From NCBI GenBank assembly GCA_004295045.1, contig SHND01000048.1, positions 1-45,951 on the forward strand: 45,951 nucleotides of DNA, read 5' to 3'. Of this stretch, positions 1-8,340 are shown piece after piece. Below the pieces are notes generated by a model, which did no database searches, was not told the origin of the DNA, and saw nothing but the letters and a program-made list of their open reading frames with translations. Position numbers and translations under genes: made by a program. The stretch comes from Chloroflexota bacterium (GTDB lineage: Bacteria; Chloroflexota; Anaerolineae; UBA4142; SHND01). The first letter of the stretch is position 1, and every line of letters begins with the position of its first letter.

Positions 1-1
1 A

Positions 2-316
2 TACCGTCCGAGATGTCGAGAACACGATTGGGTATGGGCTCACCATCTTTCGGACGAGTTTTACACTCGGGGTCTGACCGGAGTCACCATACCCACGGCT
101 GAACTGCTTTTCTGTAATATATCAGGTATCCAAGTCCCGCCGCGCGAGTGGCATTTGTACACTATCTTGCATGATTCATACGTCGAGGGCGACACGAACC
201 GCGACATCATGTCCAAATTGTACATCAGCGAAGGCACGTTCAATCGGACGCGGCGGCGCGCCTTACGCGCTGTCGCAAAATCGTTAGCGGAGATGGAAGC
301 GAGTGCGACGGGATGA
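2..316 (+). CDS. C-terminal part of a helix-turn-helix protein (5' end outside window)
   Basis: An open frame runs from the window edge to a TGA at 314-316, with no internal stop over 104 codons. The last 60 residues look like a helical DNA-binding module. A short helix around REWHLYTILHDSYVEG is followed by a turn and a basic second helix (SEGTFNRTRRRALRAVAKS), resembling the LuxR or sigma region 4 type of helix-turn-helix. The upstream part visible here is not recognisable. The 3' end overlaps the last 33 bases of the convergent membrane-protein gene. It is probably a transcription regulator or an ATPase with an HTH tail; the family is not assigned. Confidence 0.6.
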   Translation, partial: YRPRCREHDWVWAHHLSDEFYTRGLTGVTIPTAELLFCNISGIQVPPREWHLYTILHDSYVEGDTNRDIMSKLYISEGTFNRTRRRALRAVAKSLAEMEASATG

Positions 317-2104
317 TTCGACATTCGTTTCAAATGCGTTCGGTGTAAGTGCACTGCAACTGTCACTCGCAATGCTGTACACGATGAAACGCTCATTGCG
401 GTACACCTGCTTCAATTTGTATCTACGCGGACGGTCGGTCACAAAAAACGTTGCCCCATAACGGCAGGCCGCGCCCAACACATCTTTTTCCTCCAGCCGA
501 TAATACGCTTCTTGCACGATGGCGGGAATTGCAAGTTGATTTCCATCCATGCGTTCCAACGCGCCGGGATAAATCGCCGCGAAACGTTCGCGCCACGTTG
601 GTAAATAGTTCGGCGCAAAGGCAATCTCCATCAATTCGGGCTGTGTCACTACCGTTGAGCGTTCCGAGAAAACGCGCCAGTCCGATTCATGGAACGACCA
701 CAAGTGCGATGGTGTGATAAAGACTGCGTTGCGCGGTGTGTTATTACGCGCCCACACTTGAACATCGTACCAAGGGGTTTGGCGCGCATAAACATTGATC
801 CCCGGATTCCAAACACCGAGCGCCTGCGCAAGCGCATGACTCAGAACGATTGCGATACCGAATCCGCACAATGTGATGGTCCAACGCCAACGCGCGCAAG
901 AAAAAACGCGCTGCACGAGCCAGCCACAAACGGGAACAAAAGGAAAGGGAAAAAGTGTGGCAATAAAAAGCAGCCGCGCATGAAAAGGCGTTGATTCGCC
1001 GGATTGTTCGAGCTGCGACAACGCGTATGCCATTCCAAGATACGCGAATAAAACGATAAAGACGCCCGCGCGAATGAGCTGCATCTGAATCAAGATGGTC
1101 AACGGAAACCATTGCACACTAACCAGATGGAGTGTAAAGATGAGCAGCAGTGCAAGCATGAAATTTGTGAGGGTGCGATGCTGCCTGACGCGCGGACTCA
1201 GACTCCGCGCCACAAAATAAAGCGCGATGCTGGCGAATCCACTTGCCGTCAACAAAATCGGGTATGGAAAGGGCGCAAATACAAAATAGGTATTGGCAAG
1301 CGCACCGCGCCCGATGATGGAGAGCCATTCGGGATTGACGGTTGGCATCGCGCTCGGACTGGATATTTTCCAAACGAGGACTGGCAGCGCGCAGAAAAGA
1401 AACGCGCCCATAGCGAGCGCCAGTCTCCGCATACCGATTTTGCGCCACTCGAGAACGCCATCCAACAGGAACATTGCCAGCACGAAATTTGCCGAGAGCG
1501 CGTGGAAATTGTACACGACTCCGAGCAGGGCAAATGCAAGCACAATGCGGCGTTTCAAGTACAACGCGATCGCCCAAAGCAAAAACGGTATGACGAATGT
1601 GCGATTCAATAAACTAAATTCCAACATGTTCCATCCACCGAACGGCACATGCGGAAAAATCATGATCAAGACTGCCAGAATGCAAGCGCTCCGATTCTGA
1701 AATAATGCCTCTGTCAAGGTCCAAATCGCCCAAAACGTAAAATAGAGGATGACAACGTAAATGAGAAACATAGTCGGTTCCAAGATGCCAAGCCGCAAGG
1801 AGGGGATGAACAGGAACCAGAAATAGGAAAAATGTTGGAACCGCAATTCCATAAACGCATCACCGGGATAAAGACTCGGGTCTGCAAACTTTTTGAGCGA
1901 CGGAATATGAATGGCTTGGTCATAGGTGCCAAAGACGTACCCGTACAAAAGAATGACAGAGATCGTTGCGATAGCAAAGAGCAAGTGGCGAGCGAGGCTG
2001 TGCACAAGCAGCAGGTTCCACCAACCCAAGACCTCGCGGCGCAAGCGCTGTCCCGATCTAGTACGTTCTATCGTACCAGCGTTCCCCAAGATGAATTTAG
2101 GCAC
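284..2104 (-). CDS. Multipass membrane protein with C-terminal extracytoplasmic domain (DUF6798/GT-C-like)
   Basis: About 606 residues. An N-terminal hydrophobic segment (LARHLLFAIATISVILLYG) is followed by many membrane helices to about residue 440, then a soluble tail of about 150 residues with paired Trp/Arg-rich motifs. An acidic residue in the first extracytoplasmic loop and the overall plan resemble GT-C glycosyltransferase-like or DUF6798 proteins. I chose the GTG at 2104 because a GGAGGA ribosome-binding site precedes it by 4 bases. An upstream ATG at 2152 has no such site and lies on a possible -10 box. It is divergent from the lipoprotein gene. The catalytic role is not shown; an envelope-glycan function is inferred from the rest of the window. 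Confidence 0.75.
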   Translation of the reverse strand: MPKFILGNAGTIERTRSGQRLRREVLGWWNLLLVHSLARHLLFAIATISVILLYGYVFGTYDQAIHIPSLKKFADPSLYPGDAFMELRFQHFSYFWFLFIPSLRLGILEPTMFLIYVVILYFTFWAIWTLTEALFQNRSACILAVLIMIFPHVPFGGWNMLEFSLLNRTFVIPFLLWAIALYLKRRIVLAFALLGVVYNFHALSANFVLAMFLLDGVLEWRKIGMRRLALAMGAFLFCALPVLVWKISSPSAMPTVNPEWLSIIGRGALANTYFVFAPFPYPILLTASGFASIALYFVARSLSPRVRQHRTLTNFMLALLLIFTLHLVSVQWFPLTILIQMQLIRAGVFIVLFAYLGMAYALSQLEQSGESTPFHARLLFIATLFPFPFVPVCGWLVQRVFSCARWRWTITLCGFGIAIVLSHALAQALGVWNPGINVYARQTPWYDVQVWARNNTPRNAVFITPSHLWSFHESDWRVFSERSTVVTQPELMEIAFAPNYLPTWRERFAAIYPGALERMDGNQLAIPAIVQEAYYRLEEKDVLGAACRYGATFFVTDRPRRYKLKQVYRNERFIVYSIASDSCSALTPNAFETNVESSRRTRFHLR

Positions 2105-2150
2105 GGGTTCCTCCAAAATTATTGGATTCAGTAATCCATTCCTGACCTCC

Positions 2151-2178
2151 ATTTAAAACCCGTGAACTGCCAATTCAA
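2151..2178 (-). promoter_or_regulatory. Possible sigma-70 promoter for the membrane-protein gene
   Basis: On the minus strand TTGAAT (2173-2178) and TTAAAT (2151-2156) are separated by 16 bases. Transcription would begin near 2144, giving a leader of about 40 bases to the GTG at 2104. The match is moderate. Confidence 0.35.
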
Positions 2179-2310
2179 GCGCGCGAACCTTCAAAAACCG
2201 CCAACCCGGCAGAATTTGCGAGAATTCAAGCAGAGCAGCGCAGAATTTGTCTTGATTCCATCGAACAACGCGCGAAAACGCGCCAAATCCATGTCAGTGG
2301 GTAATTGCGC

Positions 2311-2316
2311 TATAAT
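2311..2316 (+). promoter_or_regulatory. -10 box directly upstream of the lipoprotein start
   Basis: A perfect TATAAT ends 7 bases before the ATG at 2324, so the transcript would begin at or next to the start codon. There is no convincing -35 box and no ribosome-binding site, which fits a leaderless mRNA. Confidence 0.45.
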
Positions 2317-2323
2317 CGGCGGC

Positions 2324-3739
2324 ATGTTGTTTCGTCGCTTGTTTTTACAAAGAGAAATATTTCTGGTGTGCGGTGCCCTTGCGCTTGCAGGATGTGCAGC
2401 CCCGACACCAACTCTAACTCCTGTCCCCATTCTTACAACCCCTCCCGCGACATTAGTTTCCGAATTGAACGCGCAAATTTTTCCCGATTCCGCGCAATCT
2501 TTTAAACATGTCTCCGAACGCGCACCGTTCACCCTGACGTTCACCGCAAATGTTTCCGGCGGCGTCCCCCCGTACACGTACGAATGGGACTTTGACGGTG
2601 ATAACAAAACCGATAGCGCGGAAATTTCACCCCCTCCTTTTGTGTACGAATCGCCGCGCGCGTACAACGCCGCGCTCGTGGTGACGGACGCGAGTGGGCA
2701 AGATATTCGCGTCACGCGCCGCATCGTCGCGTTCGATGCGCCGCAAATGCCGAATTGGAAATATGGCATCACCGCGCATCTCGAACGTCGTCGCCCACCG
2801 TACTATCCGACACTTGCGGATGTCGAGCGCGCGGCAAAACTCATGCAAGACGCGGGTGTTCAAGTCGTGCGAATGGATTTCAATTGGGATATGTTGAATC
2901 CGACGCGGGAGGAATGGAAATTTGAGGATTACGACAACGTTGTAAAAATTGCGCGCGCGCATGATTTACAGATCTTGGGAGTCATTGATTACGCGAGTTG
3001 GTGGGCATCCTCCGCCCAAGATTCGAACGATTGGCGCGTGCGTTTGTATTCCGAACCGTTGAACGATTATGATTTTGCGCGCTATACGTACGAGGTCGTC
3101 AATCATTTCAAAGATGATGTGCAGGTCTGGCAAATTTGGAATGAGCCGAACACGGAAGGATTCTGGAAACCGCAGCCGAATCCCGCGCGTTATGTTTCGC
3201 TTTTGCAGGAAGCGTATCTTGCAGCCAAGTATGCTGACCCGAACGCGGTTGTCATTTTTGCAGGCATGTCGAGCAATGGGATCGAGGGCAATGACGATTC
3301 GGGACTTGCAAGCAACTTTATCGAACGCGCGTACATGGCAGGGGCGCGCGGTTACTTTGACGCGATGGCGATTCACCCGTACATGCTGCCGAACGGTGGA
3401 ATCGAAACCCTGCGCGCGAAAATTTCCGCGACGCGCGCATTGATGAACAAGAGCGGCGACGAGAACATTCCGTTGTGGCTCACGGAAATCGGCGTGCCGA
3501 CAGACGCGCCGTGGTGGAGTACCGCGCCGTTACAATCCGAAGACGATGCGGCGAATTGGCTGGGCGAGGTGTACACGAAACTGTGGGATTTGACGCCGAC
3601 GATTTTTTGGTATGAATTGCAAGACCGCGACATCGGCGACGACCCCGAAGGACATTTTGGAATTTTACGCGCGGATTTTTCGCCGAAACGCGCGTATGAG
3701 GTGTTGAAGGGGATTGCGGGCAGCAAGTCCGCCAAGTAG
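2324..3739 (+). CDS. PKD-domain lipoprotein with a clan GH-A glycoside-hydrolase-like barrel
   Basis: 471 residues. The ATG at 2324 is preferred over an upstream in-frame ATG because it opens directly into a lipoprotein signal peptide ending in LAGC (Cys24). A Thr/Pro linker follows, then a PKD-like fold (residues about 60-135) with the GGVPPYTYEWDFDGDG-type signature. A beta/alpha barrel occupies about 145-465. Candidate catalytic acids of the GH-A clan are the Glu in WQIWNEPN (acid/base) and the Glu in LWLTEIGV (nucleophile). The barrel resembles GH39/GH5 xylosidase or cellulase types, but the substrate cannot be read. It would be anchored at the outer face of the membrane to trim or degrade polysaccharide. 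Alone on its strand with its own -10 box. Confidence 0.8.
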   Translation: MLFRRLFLQREIFLVCGALALAGCAAPTPTLTPVPILTTPPATLVSELNAQIFPDSAQSFKHVSERAPFTLTFTANVSGGVPPYTYEWDFDGDNKTDSAEISPPPFVYESPRAYNAALVVTDASGQDIRVTRRIVAFDAPQMPNWKYGITAHLERRRPPYYPTLADVERAAKLMQDAGVQVVRMDFNWDMLNPTREEWKFEDYDNVVKIARAHDLQILGVIDYASWWASSAQDSNDWRVRLYSEPLNDYDFARYTYEVVNHFKDDVQVWQIWNEPNTEGFWKPQPNPARYVSLLQEAYLAAKYADPNAVVIFAGMSSNGIEGNDDSGLASNFIERAYMAGARGYFDAMAIHPYMLPNGGIETLRAKISATRALMNKSGDENIPLWLTEIGVPTDAPWWSTAPLQSEDDAANWLGEVYTKLWDLTPTIFWYELQDRDIGDDPEGHFGILRADFSPKRAYEVLKGIAGSKSAK

Positions 3740-3749
3740 AATTTTTGGA

Positions 3750-3796
3750 CACAGTTTTCACAGATGACACAGATTACTTGTGACCGATCTGTGCCA
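3750..3796. repeat. Imperfect inverted repeat (CACAGAT/ATCTGTG)
   Basis: CACAGAT at 3768-3774 faces ATCTGTG at 3787-3793. A further TG/CA pair lies outside one mismatch, and an extra direct copy of CACAG lies upstream. It lies between two same-strand genes. There is no T-tract, so it looks like a dispersed palindromic repeat rather than a terminator. Confidence 0.4.
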
Positions 3797-3874
3797 TCCA
3801 TCAATTTACCCTTGTCGTTTGTTATTGCGCCATCGCCCAATTTTGTGACGCACATCTTCCTCTCGTCCCCCCCA

Positions 3875-3904
3875 TTGACGCGCGTCCCTATTCCGTTTTA
3901 CACT
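3875..3904 (+). promoter_or_regulatory. Sigma-70-type promoter of the ATP-grasp-like gene
   Basis: TTGACG (3875-3880), an 18-base spacer and TACACT (3899-3904). The ATG at 3914 lies 9 bases past the -10 box, so the leader would be only a few bases and the mRNA is probably near-leaderless. Confidence 0.55.
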
Positions 3905-3913
3905 CTTGCCATT

Positions 3914-5404
3914 ATGAGTTCGGTCCTCACTTCGCCTTTTAGCCCCGACGAACATGGTTTGCGCGGCGTTTCGCTCGATTTGTACTTGCGCCAAATTTTC
4001 GCGTCGCTGCCGCCCGAAAGCGTGCGAGAGCTGAGCAATAAAGTCCGCGCAGAGGCGGAGCGACGCGAACTGGTGTACTATCGCGACGGCAAGGTGGAAG
4101 TCATTAACGTCCTCTTGCGCCCGCTCGCCGTATTTTCGGAACAACTGAATTATTTGCATTACGTCGCGCAAACGCTGCTCGGCGCGCAAAAGCGGCTGCC
4201 CGAATTGTATCTGAAAGATTTTCAAGTGCGCCAAATTGTGCCGCTGGAAGAAGCGGAAGCGAAATGGTTGTGGGATACGTGGGGCGCGAGTCACAATCAA
4301 TTTCACACCGTATTCGGACGCTTGGACGCGATCGCTAACCTGACGGACGCGTTCAGCAAAGATTCGCTCGTGTTCATCGAACCGAATCTGGTTGGCGCGG
4401 GCGGGATTCATCTCGTCCCCACCGCCGAAGACCTCATTTTGGATACCGTTGTGCCGGTGCTGGAAAATGTCGCGACGGATTTGGAATTGAACAAAACTGA
4501 CGACCTGCGCGAAACTTTTATTCGGGAAATGTTCGACCACGCGGAAGCGATTGGCAGAAAAGGACGCGCCGTTTGTTTTGTGGAACCGAAATACGCGGGC
4601 GACGGCACAAACGAACAAGCGACGTTGATGAATTATTATCATGCGCGGGGCATCGAATGTTATCACGCCGATCCCGAAGAATTGTACATTCGCAATAACG
4701 AAGTCTATTACGAAAATCATTTGATTGATGTGGCGTACCGCGATTACGAAGTGCGCGAATTGGCAGAGATGGAACAAGAGGGCATGAACGTTCGCCCGAT
4801 GAAACATCTCTTTCGCCAAAATCAGATGGTCAGTTCGATGGCGGGCGAGTTTGATCACAAATCTTGTTTTGAAATTTTCACCGATCCGCAATATGCGCAA
4901 TACTTTACGATGGATGAACGGAATGTATTTCGACGCCATGTCGCGTGGACGCGCGTCCTGCGCGATACGCGCACGACAGACCCGATGGGCGAGTTAACCG
5001 AATTGCTCGAATTCACGCGCGACAATCGCGAAATTTTGGTCATCAAACCGAATCGCGCATACGGCGGCGAAGATGTCATGATTGGACCTTCTACCTCCCA
5101 AAGCGATTGGGAGGCGGTCATCGAACGCGCGCTGAATGAACCGAGCACTTGGGTGACTCAACGGCTCGCGCATATTCCGGTCTATGAATTTCCTGTCATC
5201 GCCGAAGATGGCAGTGTGCAAATCGCACCCTTTTATGTGGTGTACGGGCTGGCGCCGACAAAGTATGGACTTGCAATTCTTGGACGCGCATCACAAAAAC
5301 AAGTGGTCAACGTCGCGCAGCGCGGCGGAATGTTGGCGGTATTGGTCGGACAACACAAACATCAAATTCACGCACCGCAAATGCCAAAAGGCAATGCACA
5401 ATGA
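3914..5404 (+). CDS. Circularly permuted ATP-grasp-like protein
   Basis: 496 residues. The ATG at 3914 is chosen over an earlier in-frame ATG because the promoter at 3875-3904 lies between them. The middle of the protein has a pre-ATP-grasp-like segment (FVEPKYAGDGTNEQ, NYYHARGIECYHADPEEL). The C-terminal third carries ILVIKPNRAYGGEDVMIG, where the Lys, the Gly-rich loop and a following acidic residue match the nucleotide-binding element of circularly permuted ATP-grasp ligases. Such enzymes join a carboxylate to an amine through an acyl phosphate. The substrate is unknown and no peptide precursor gene sits beside it. The final codons and stop are part of a small dispersed repeat. Family assignment is from motif resemblance only. 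Confidence 0.6.
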   Translation: MSSVLTSPFSPDEHGLRGVSLDLYLRQIFASLPPESVRELSNKVRAEAERRELVYYRDGKVEVINVLLRPLAVFSEQLNYLHYVAQTLLGAQKRLPELYLKDFQVRQIVPLEEAEAKWLWDTWGASHNQFHTVFGRLDAIANLTDAFSKDSLVFIEPNLVGAGGIHLVPTAEDLILDTVVPVLENVATDLELNKTDDLRETFIREMFDHAEAIGRKGRAVCFVEPKYAGDGTNEQATLMNYYHARGIECYHADPEELYIRNNEVYYENHLIDVAYRDYEVRELAEMEQEGMNVRPMKHLFRQNQMVSSMAGEFDHKSCFEIFTDPQYAQYFTMDERNVFRRHVAWTRVLRDTRTTDPMGELTELLEFTRDNREILVIKPNRAYGGEDVMIGPSTSQSDWEAVIERALNEPSTWVTQRLAHIPVYEFPVIAEDGSVQIAPFYVVYGLAPTKYGLAILGRASQKQVVNVAQRGGMLAVLVGQHKHQIHAPQMPKGNAQ

Positions 5405-5453
5405 AAAATGAACAATGGGCAATGTCCGGGTGACTCTTGATTGTCCATCGTTC
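5391..5453. repeat. ATGCACAATG-type dispersed repeat forming a hairpin
   Basis: Degenerate copies of a CAATG unit cover 5391-5425. The segment at 5410-5423 pairs with 5440-5453 over 14 positions with one mismatch and one G-T pair, around a 16-base loop. The repeat includes the stop codon of the upstream gene. A similar unit recurs at 39941-40004. Confidence 0.55.
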
Positions 5454-5467
5454 CTTGATTATTTTTC

Positions 5468-5803
5468 GTGAAACGTCACGCGCTCATCATCATTACGCAT
5501 TTCAAACCCGAGTGGTCAAATCTTTCAGAAGAAGAGCAAGCGGGCTATGCGGCGCGCGTGCGACGCGCGGCGGGTCAAGCGAATGTGACTCCTATCGTTG
5601 GGTACACGCTCACAACGCCCGGCTCATTGCTGGAAATTTGGGAAGCGGACGACAAAGATTCGCTCGAACACTTTCGGCAAAAATTGGACGCGTTGGGTTA
5701 TAAGAAATATTATGAGCAGGTAATGATGTTGGGGGAACGCGCCGCCGAATGGATTCAGGCAGCGCCGCTCAAAGATACCAAAGCGAAAATCAAATCCTCC
5801 TAA
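5468..5803 (+). CDS. Small alpha/beta protein, possibly dimeric ferredoxin-like barrel
   Basis: 111 residues. The only plausible start is the GTG at 5468, without a clear ribosome-binding site. The order is strand (ALIIITHFK), helix (SEEEQAGYAARVRRAAGQ), strand (VTPIVGYTL), strand (SLLEIWEA), helix (DSLEHFRQKLDALG), then a C-terminal strand/helix. This is the pattern of dimeric alpha-beta barrel proteins. The family is not identified with confidence. It starts 63 bases after the ATP-grasp-like gene, separated by a hairpin, and may be co-transcribed with it. Confidence 0.55.
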   Translation: MKRHALIIITHFKPEWSNLSEEEQAGYAARVRRAAGQANVTPIVGYTLTTPGSLLEIWEADDKDSLEHFRQKLDALGYKKYYEQVMMLGERAAEWIQAAPLKDTKAKIKSS

Positions 5804-5844
5804 GCGATTCTCCTTCGCCCCCCATTCCGTTCCCTCCGCCTGCA

Positions 5845-6687
5845 ATGTCCTCAGAGTTAATCACCAGTCGCGCGAATCCGTTAGTCAAAGAATTGCGCGC
5901 GCTCTCACAAAAAAAGATCCGCGCACAGCGCGCCGAATTTTTGATTCAAGGCATTCAACTTGTACTCCAAGCCATTTCAAGCCGCGCCGAGATAAAATTG
6001 TTGGTTGTCGCATCCGAGATGCTGACGAGTGAGCTGGCAAGAGAGATGGTGGAGCAGCAGGCGCGCACAGGGACGCGCGTGATTCATGTTTCGCGCGAGG
6101 TATTTGAATCTTTTGCCGAACGCGAGCATCCCACGGGGATCGCCGCCGTTATCAGAATTGCCGCGCGCACTTTGGATGAACTGCGCGTCGATTCAGATGC
6201 AATTTTTGTCGCGCTGGATCAAGTGAGCAATCCGGGAAACCTTGGCACGATCTTGCGCACGGCGGACGCGGTGAATGCCAGCGGCGTCATCCTGATTGGC
6301 AACGCGACCGATCCGTACGCGCCGACGGCTTTGAATGCGAGTCGCGGCGCCATTTTTTCCGTGCCGGTGGTTCAACTCGACCATGCGCAAATGCTTTTGG
6401 ATTGGGCGCGTTCGCAAAACATTCGCATAGTTACGACCTCAGACCATGCGGCGAAAACTCTTTGGAACGTGGATTTGCGCGCGCCGATTCTCTTTTGCTT
6501 GGGGAATGAAGGTGAGGGCTTGCCGTCCGAATTATTAGTACAAGGCGAAGCGGTCAAAATTCCCATGTATGGCGCGGTGGATTCGCTCAATCTGGCTGTA
6601 GCGGCGAGTGTGTTATTATATGAATGTGTGCGGCGCAAAACTGCCCACGTGACTCAAAATCCAACTTACGGAACAAACGATGACTGA
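5845..6687 (+). CDS. TrmH/SpoU-family RNA 2'-O-ribose methyltransferase
   Basis: 280 residues from the ATG at 5845 (ELITSRANPLVKELRAL opening is typical). An N-terminal substrate-binding domain (about 1-95) precedes the SPOUT fold. Motif 1 is seen as DQVSNPGNLGTILRTADA, with its Asn and Arg. Motif 2 is FCLGNEGEGL, and motif 3 is VDSLNLAVAASVLLYE, which together form the knotted SAM site. These enzymes methylate a ribose 2'-OH in 23S rRNA or tRNA; which site is modified here is not evident. The gene ends 8 bases inside the next gene, suggesting translational coupling. Confidence 0.9.
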   Translation: MSSELITSRANPLVKELRALSQKKIRAQRAEFLIQGIQLVLQAISSRAEIKLLVVASEMLTSELAREMVEQQARTGTRVIHVSREVFESFAEREHPTGIAAVIRIAARTLDELRVDSDAIFVALDQVSNPGNLGTILRTADAVNASGVILIGNATDPYAPTALNASRGAIFSVPVVQLDHAQMLLDWARSQNIRIVTTSDHAAKTLWNVDLRAPILFCLGNEGEGLPSELLVQGEAVKIPMYGAVDSLNLAVAASVLLYECVRRKTAHVTQNPTYGTNDD

Positions 6688-8185
6688 AACATTGACTGAA
6701 CTGAAAACCTTGCTCGCCGAAGTAGATGATCTTGGTAAAGCGGCGGCGGTGCTGTCATGGGATCAACAGGCGAATATGCCGCCGGGCGGCGCGCCCGCGC
6801 GCGCCAGCCAACTTGCAACGCTGTCACGGCTTTCGCACGAACGATTCACCAGCGAACGCGTGGGGCATCTGTTGTATGATTTGTCGAAAGAAACGCGTGA
6901 CGCGTCATATGACGACGATACCGCTTCTTTGGTTCGGGTGCTCAAGCGTGATTATGAAAAGGCGGTGCGCTTGCCTTCGACCTTTGTGGCGGAATTGGCG
7001 GAGGCGAGCGGACTCGGCACAACCGCGTGGGCGCAAGCGCGCGCTGCGAACGATTGGGCGGCGTTTCAAGACCATCTCAAAAAGATGATCGAGTTGAAAC
7101 AGCGCGAGGCGGAATATCTCGGCTATCATGACAAGATTTATGACGCGCTGCTGGATACGTACGAACCGGATATGAAAACCGCGCAGGTCGCGGAAATTTT
7201 TGACGGCGTGCGCCGCGAATTGGTGCCGCTCGTGCGCGCGATCTCAGAACACGCAGAGCGAGTAGATGATTCGGTCGTGCGCCGCGCGTATGCTCCAGAC
7301 AAACAATGGGCGCTTGCACAGGAAGCGCTGCGCGCGATTGGGTATGATTTTGCGCGTGGGCGGATGGACAGAGTGCCGCATCCGTTTTGCACCACATTCT
7401 CGAATCACGACGTGCGCGTGACCAATCGCGTCTTGCCGAATTTTTTCAATTCCGCGTTTTATGGCGCGCTGCATGAGGGCGGACACGCGTTGTACGAACA
7501 AGGTTCGCCGGATAAATTTGAACGCACGGGGCTTGGCGGCGGCGCCTCGTTGAGCGTTCACGAATCGCAATCGCGCCTGTGGGAAAATTTGGTGGGGCGT
7601 TCGCGCGCGTTTTGGGAATTCTTTTTTCCGAAATTCAAAAAAACGTTTCGTAAAAACGCGGCGGAAATGGACGCCGAAAAAATGTATCGCGCGGTGAACA
7701 AGGTTCAACCATCTTTCATTCGCATCGAAGCGGATGAAGTGACCTATTCCCTCCACATCATGCTGCGGTTTGAAGCCGAAAATCTCTTGCTCGAAAATAA
7801 ACTAAAGGTGTCCGAATTGCCCGGGTGGTGGGATGAAGCGATGTCGTCGTATCTTGGCGTTGTGCCGCCCGATGTCGCGCGCGGCGCGCTGCAAGATATT
7901 CATTGGTCAATGGGTTCGTGCGGTTATTTCCCGACCTACGCGCTCGGCTCTATTTTTTCCGCGCAGTTATTTGAGCAAGCGCGCGAGCAGTTGGGCGATT
8001 TGGATGAACAATTTGCGCGCGGCGAATTTTCACCCCTGCGCGAATGGCTCACGGCAAACATTTATCAACATGCGCGCAAGTACACCTTGAACGAAATCGC
8101 AATGCGTGTTACGGGCGAGCCATTACAGACGCGTTCGTATATCGCGTATTTGAAGAGCAAGTATTCGGAAATCTATGGGTTGTAG
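6680..8185 (+). CDS. Carboxypeptidase Taq-type metallopeptidase (family M32)
   Basis: 501 residues, the usual length of M32 enzymes. The metal site is HEGGH at residues 265-269, an HEXXH motif. It is followed about 27 residues later by the M32-specific HESQSRLWEN, whose Glu is the third zinc ligand. The helical C-terminal half includes the conserved SYLGVVPPD and IHWSMGSCGYFPTYALG. It removes C-terminal residues from peptides with broad specificity in the cytoplasm. The ATG overlaps the stop of the methyltransferase gene. Confidence 0.93.
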   Translation: MTETLTELKTLLAEVDDLGKAAAVLSWDQQANMPPGGAPARASQLATLSRLSHERFTSERVGHLLYDLSKETRDASYDDDTASLVRVLKRDYEKAVRLPSTFVAELAEASGLGTTAWAQARAANDWAAFQDHLKKMIELKQREAEYLGYHDKIYDALLDTYEPDMKTAQVAEIFDGVRRELVPLVRAISEHAERVDDSVVRRAYAPDKQWALAQEALRAIGYDFARGRMDRVPHPFCTTFSNHDVRVTNRVLPNFFNSAFYGALHEGGHALYEQGSPDKFERTGLGGGASLSVHESQSRLWENLVGRSRAFWEFFFPKFKKTFRKNAAEMDAEKMYRAVNKVQPSFIRIEADEVTYSLHIMLRFEAENLLLENKLKVSELPGWWDEAMSSYLGVVPPDVARGALQDIHWSMGSCGYFPTYALGSIFSAQLFEQAREQLGDLDEQFARGEFSPLREWLTANIYQHARKYTLNEIAMRVTGEPLQTRSYIAYLKSKYSEIYGL

Positions 8186-8340
8186 AGAGGTAGACAGGTA
8201 AATAGGTAGAAAGGTAAAAAGTAGATAGGTTGGCAGGAGAAAAGTAAATAGGTAGAGCGATAGTCAAACCTGCTACCTGTTTCCTTGTTTCCCTGTTTCC
8301 CTATTTCCCTGTATCCCTGTATCCTTGTCTTCCTGTGTCC
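8186..8340. repeat. Purine-rich/pyrimidine-rich degenerate repeat tract
   Basis: The first half (8188-8262) is built of a GGTAGA/GGTAAA unit of about 8-10 bases. The second half (8268-8340) is built of TTTCCCTGT-like units, so the halves can form a long imperfect hairpin. The last unit contains the GTG start of rsmI. A shorter version with the same layout lies at 43073-43155. Confidence 0.65.

Noticed and set aside
3806..4939. 377-codon minus-strand open frame
   Set aside because: Lies opposite the ATP-grasp-like gene; it has His/Arg-rich composition and no motif.
8186..8340. CRISPR-like array
   Set aside because: Units are 8-10 bases, degenerate and without spacers of constant length; no cas genes nearby.
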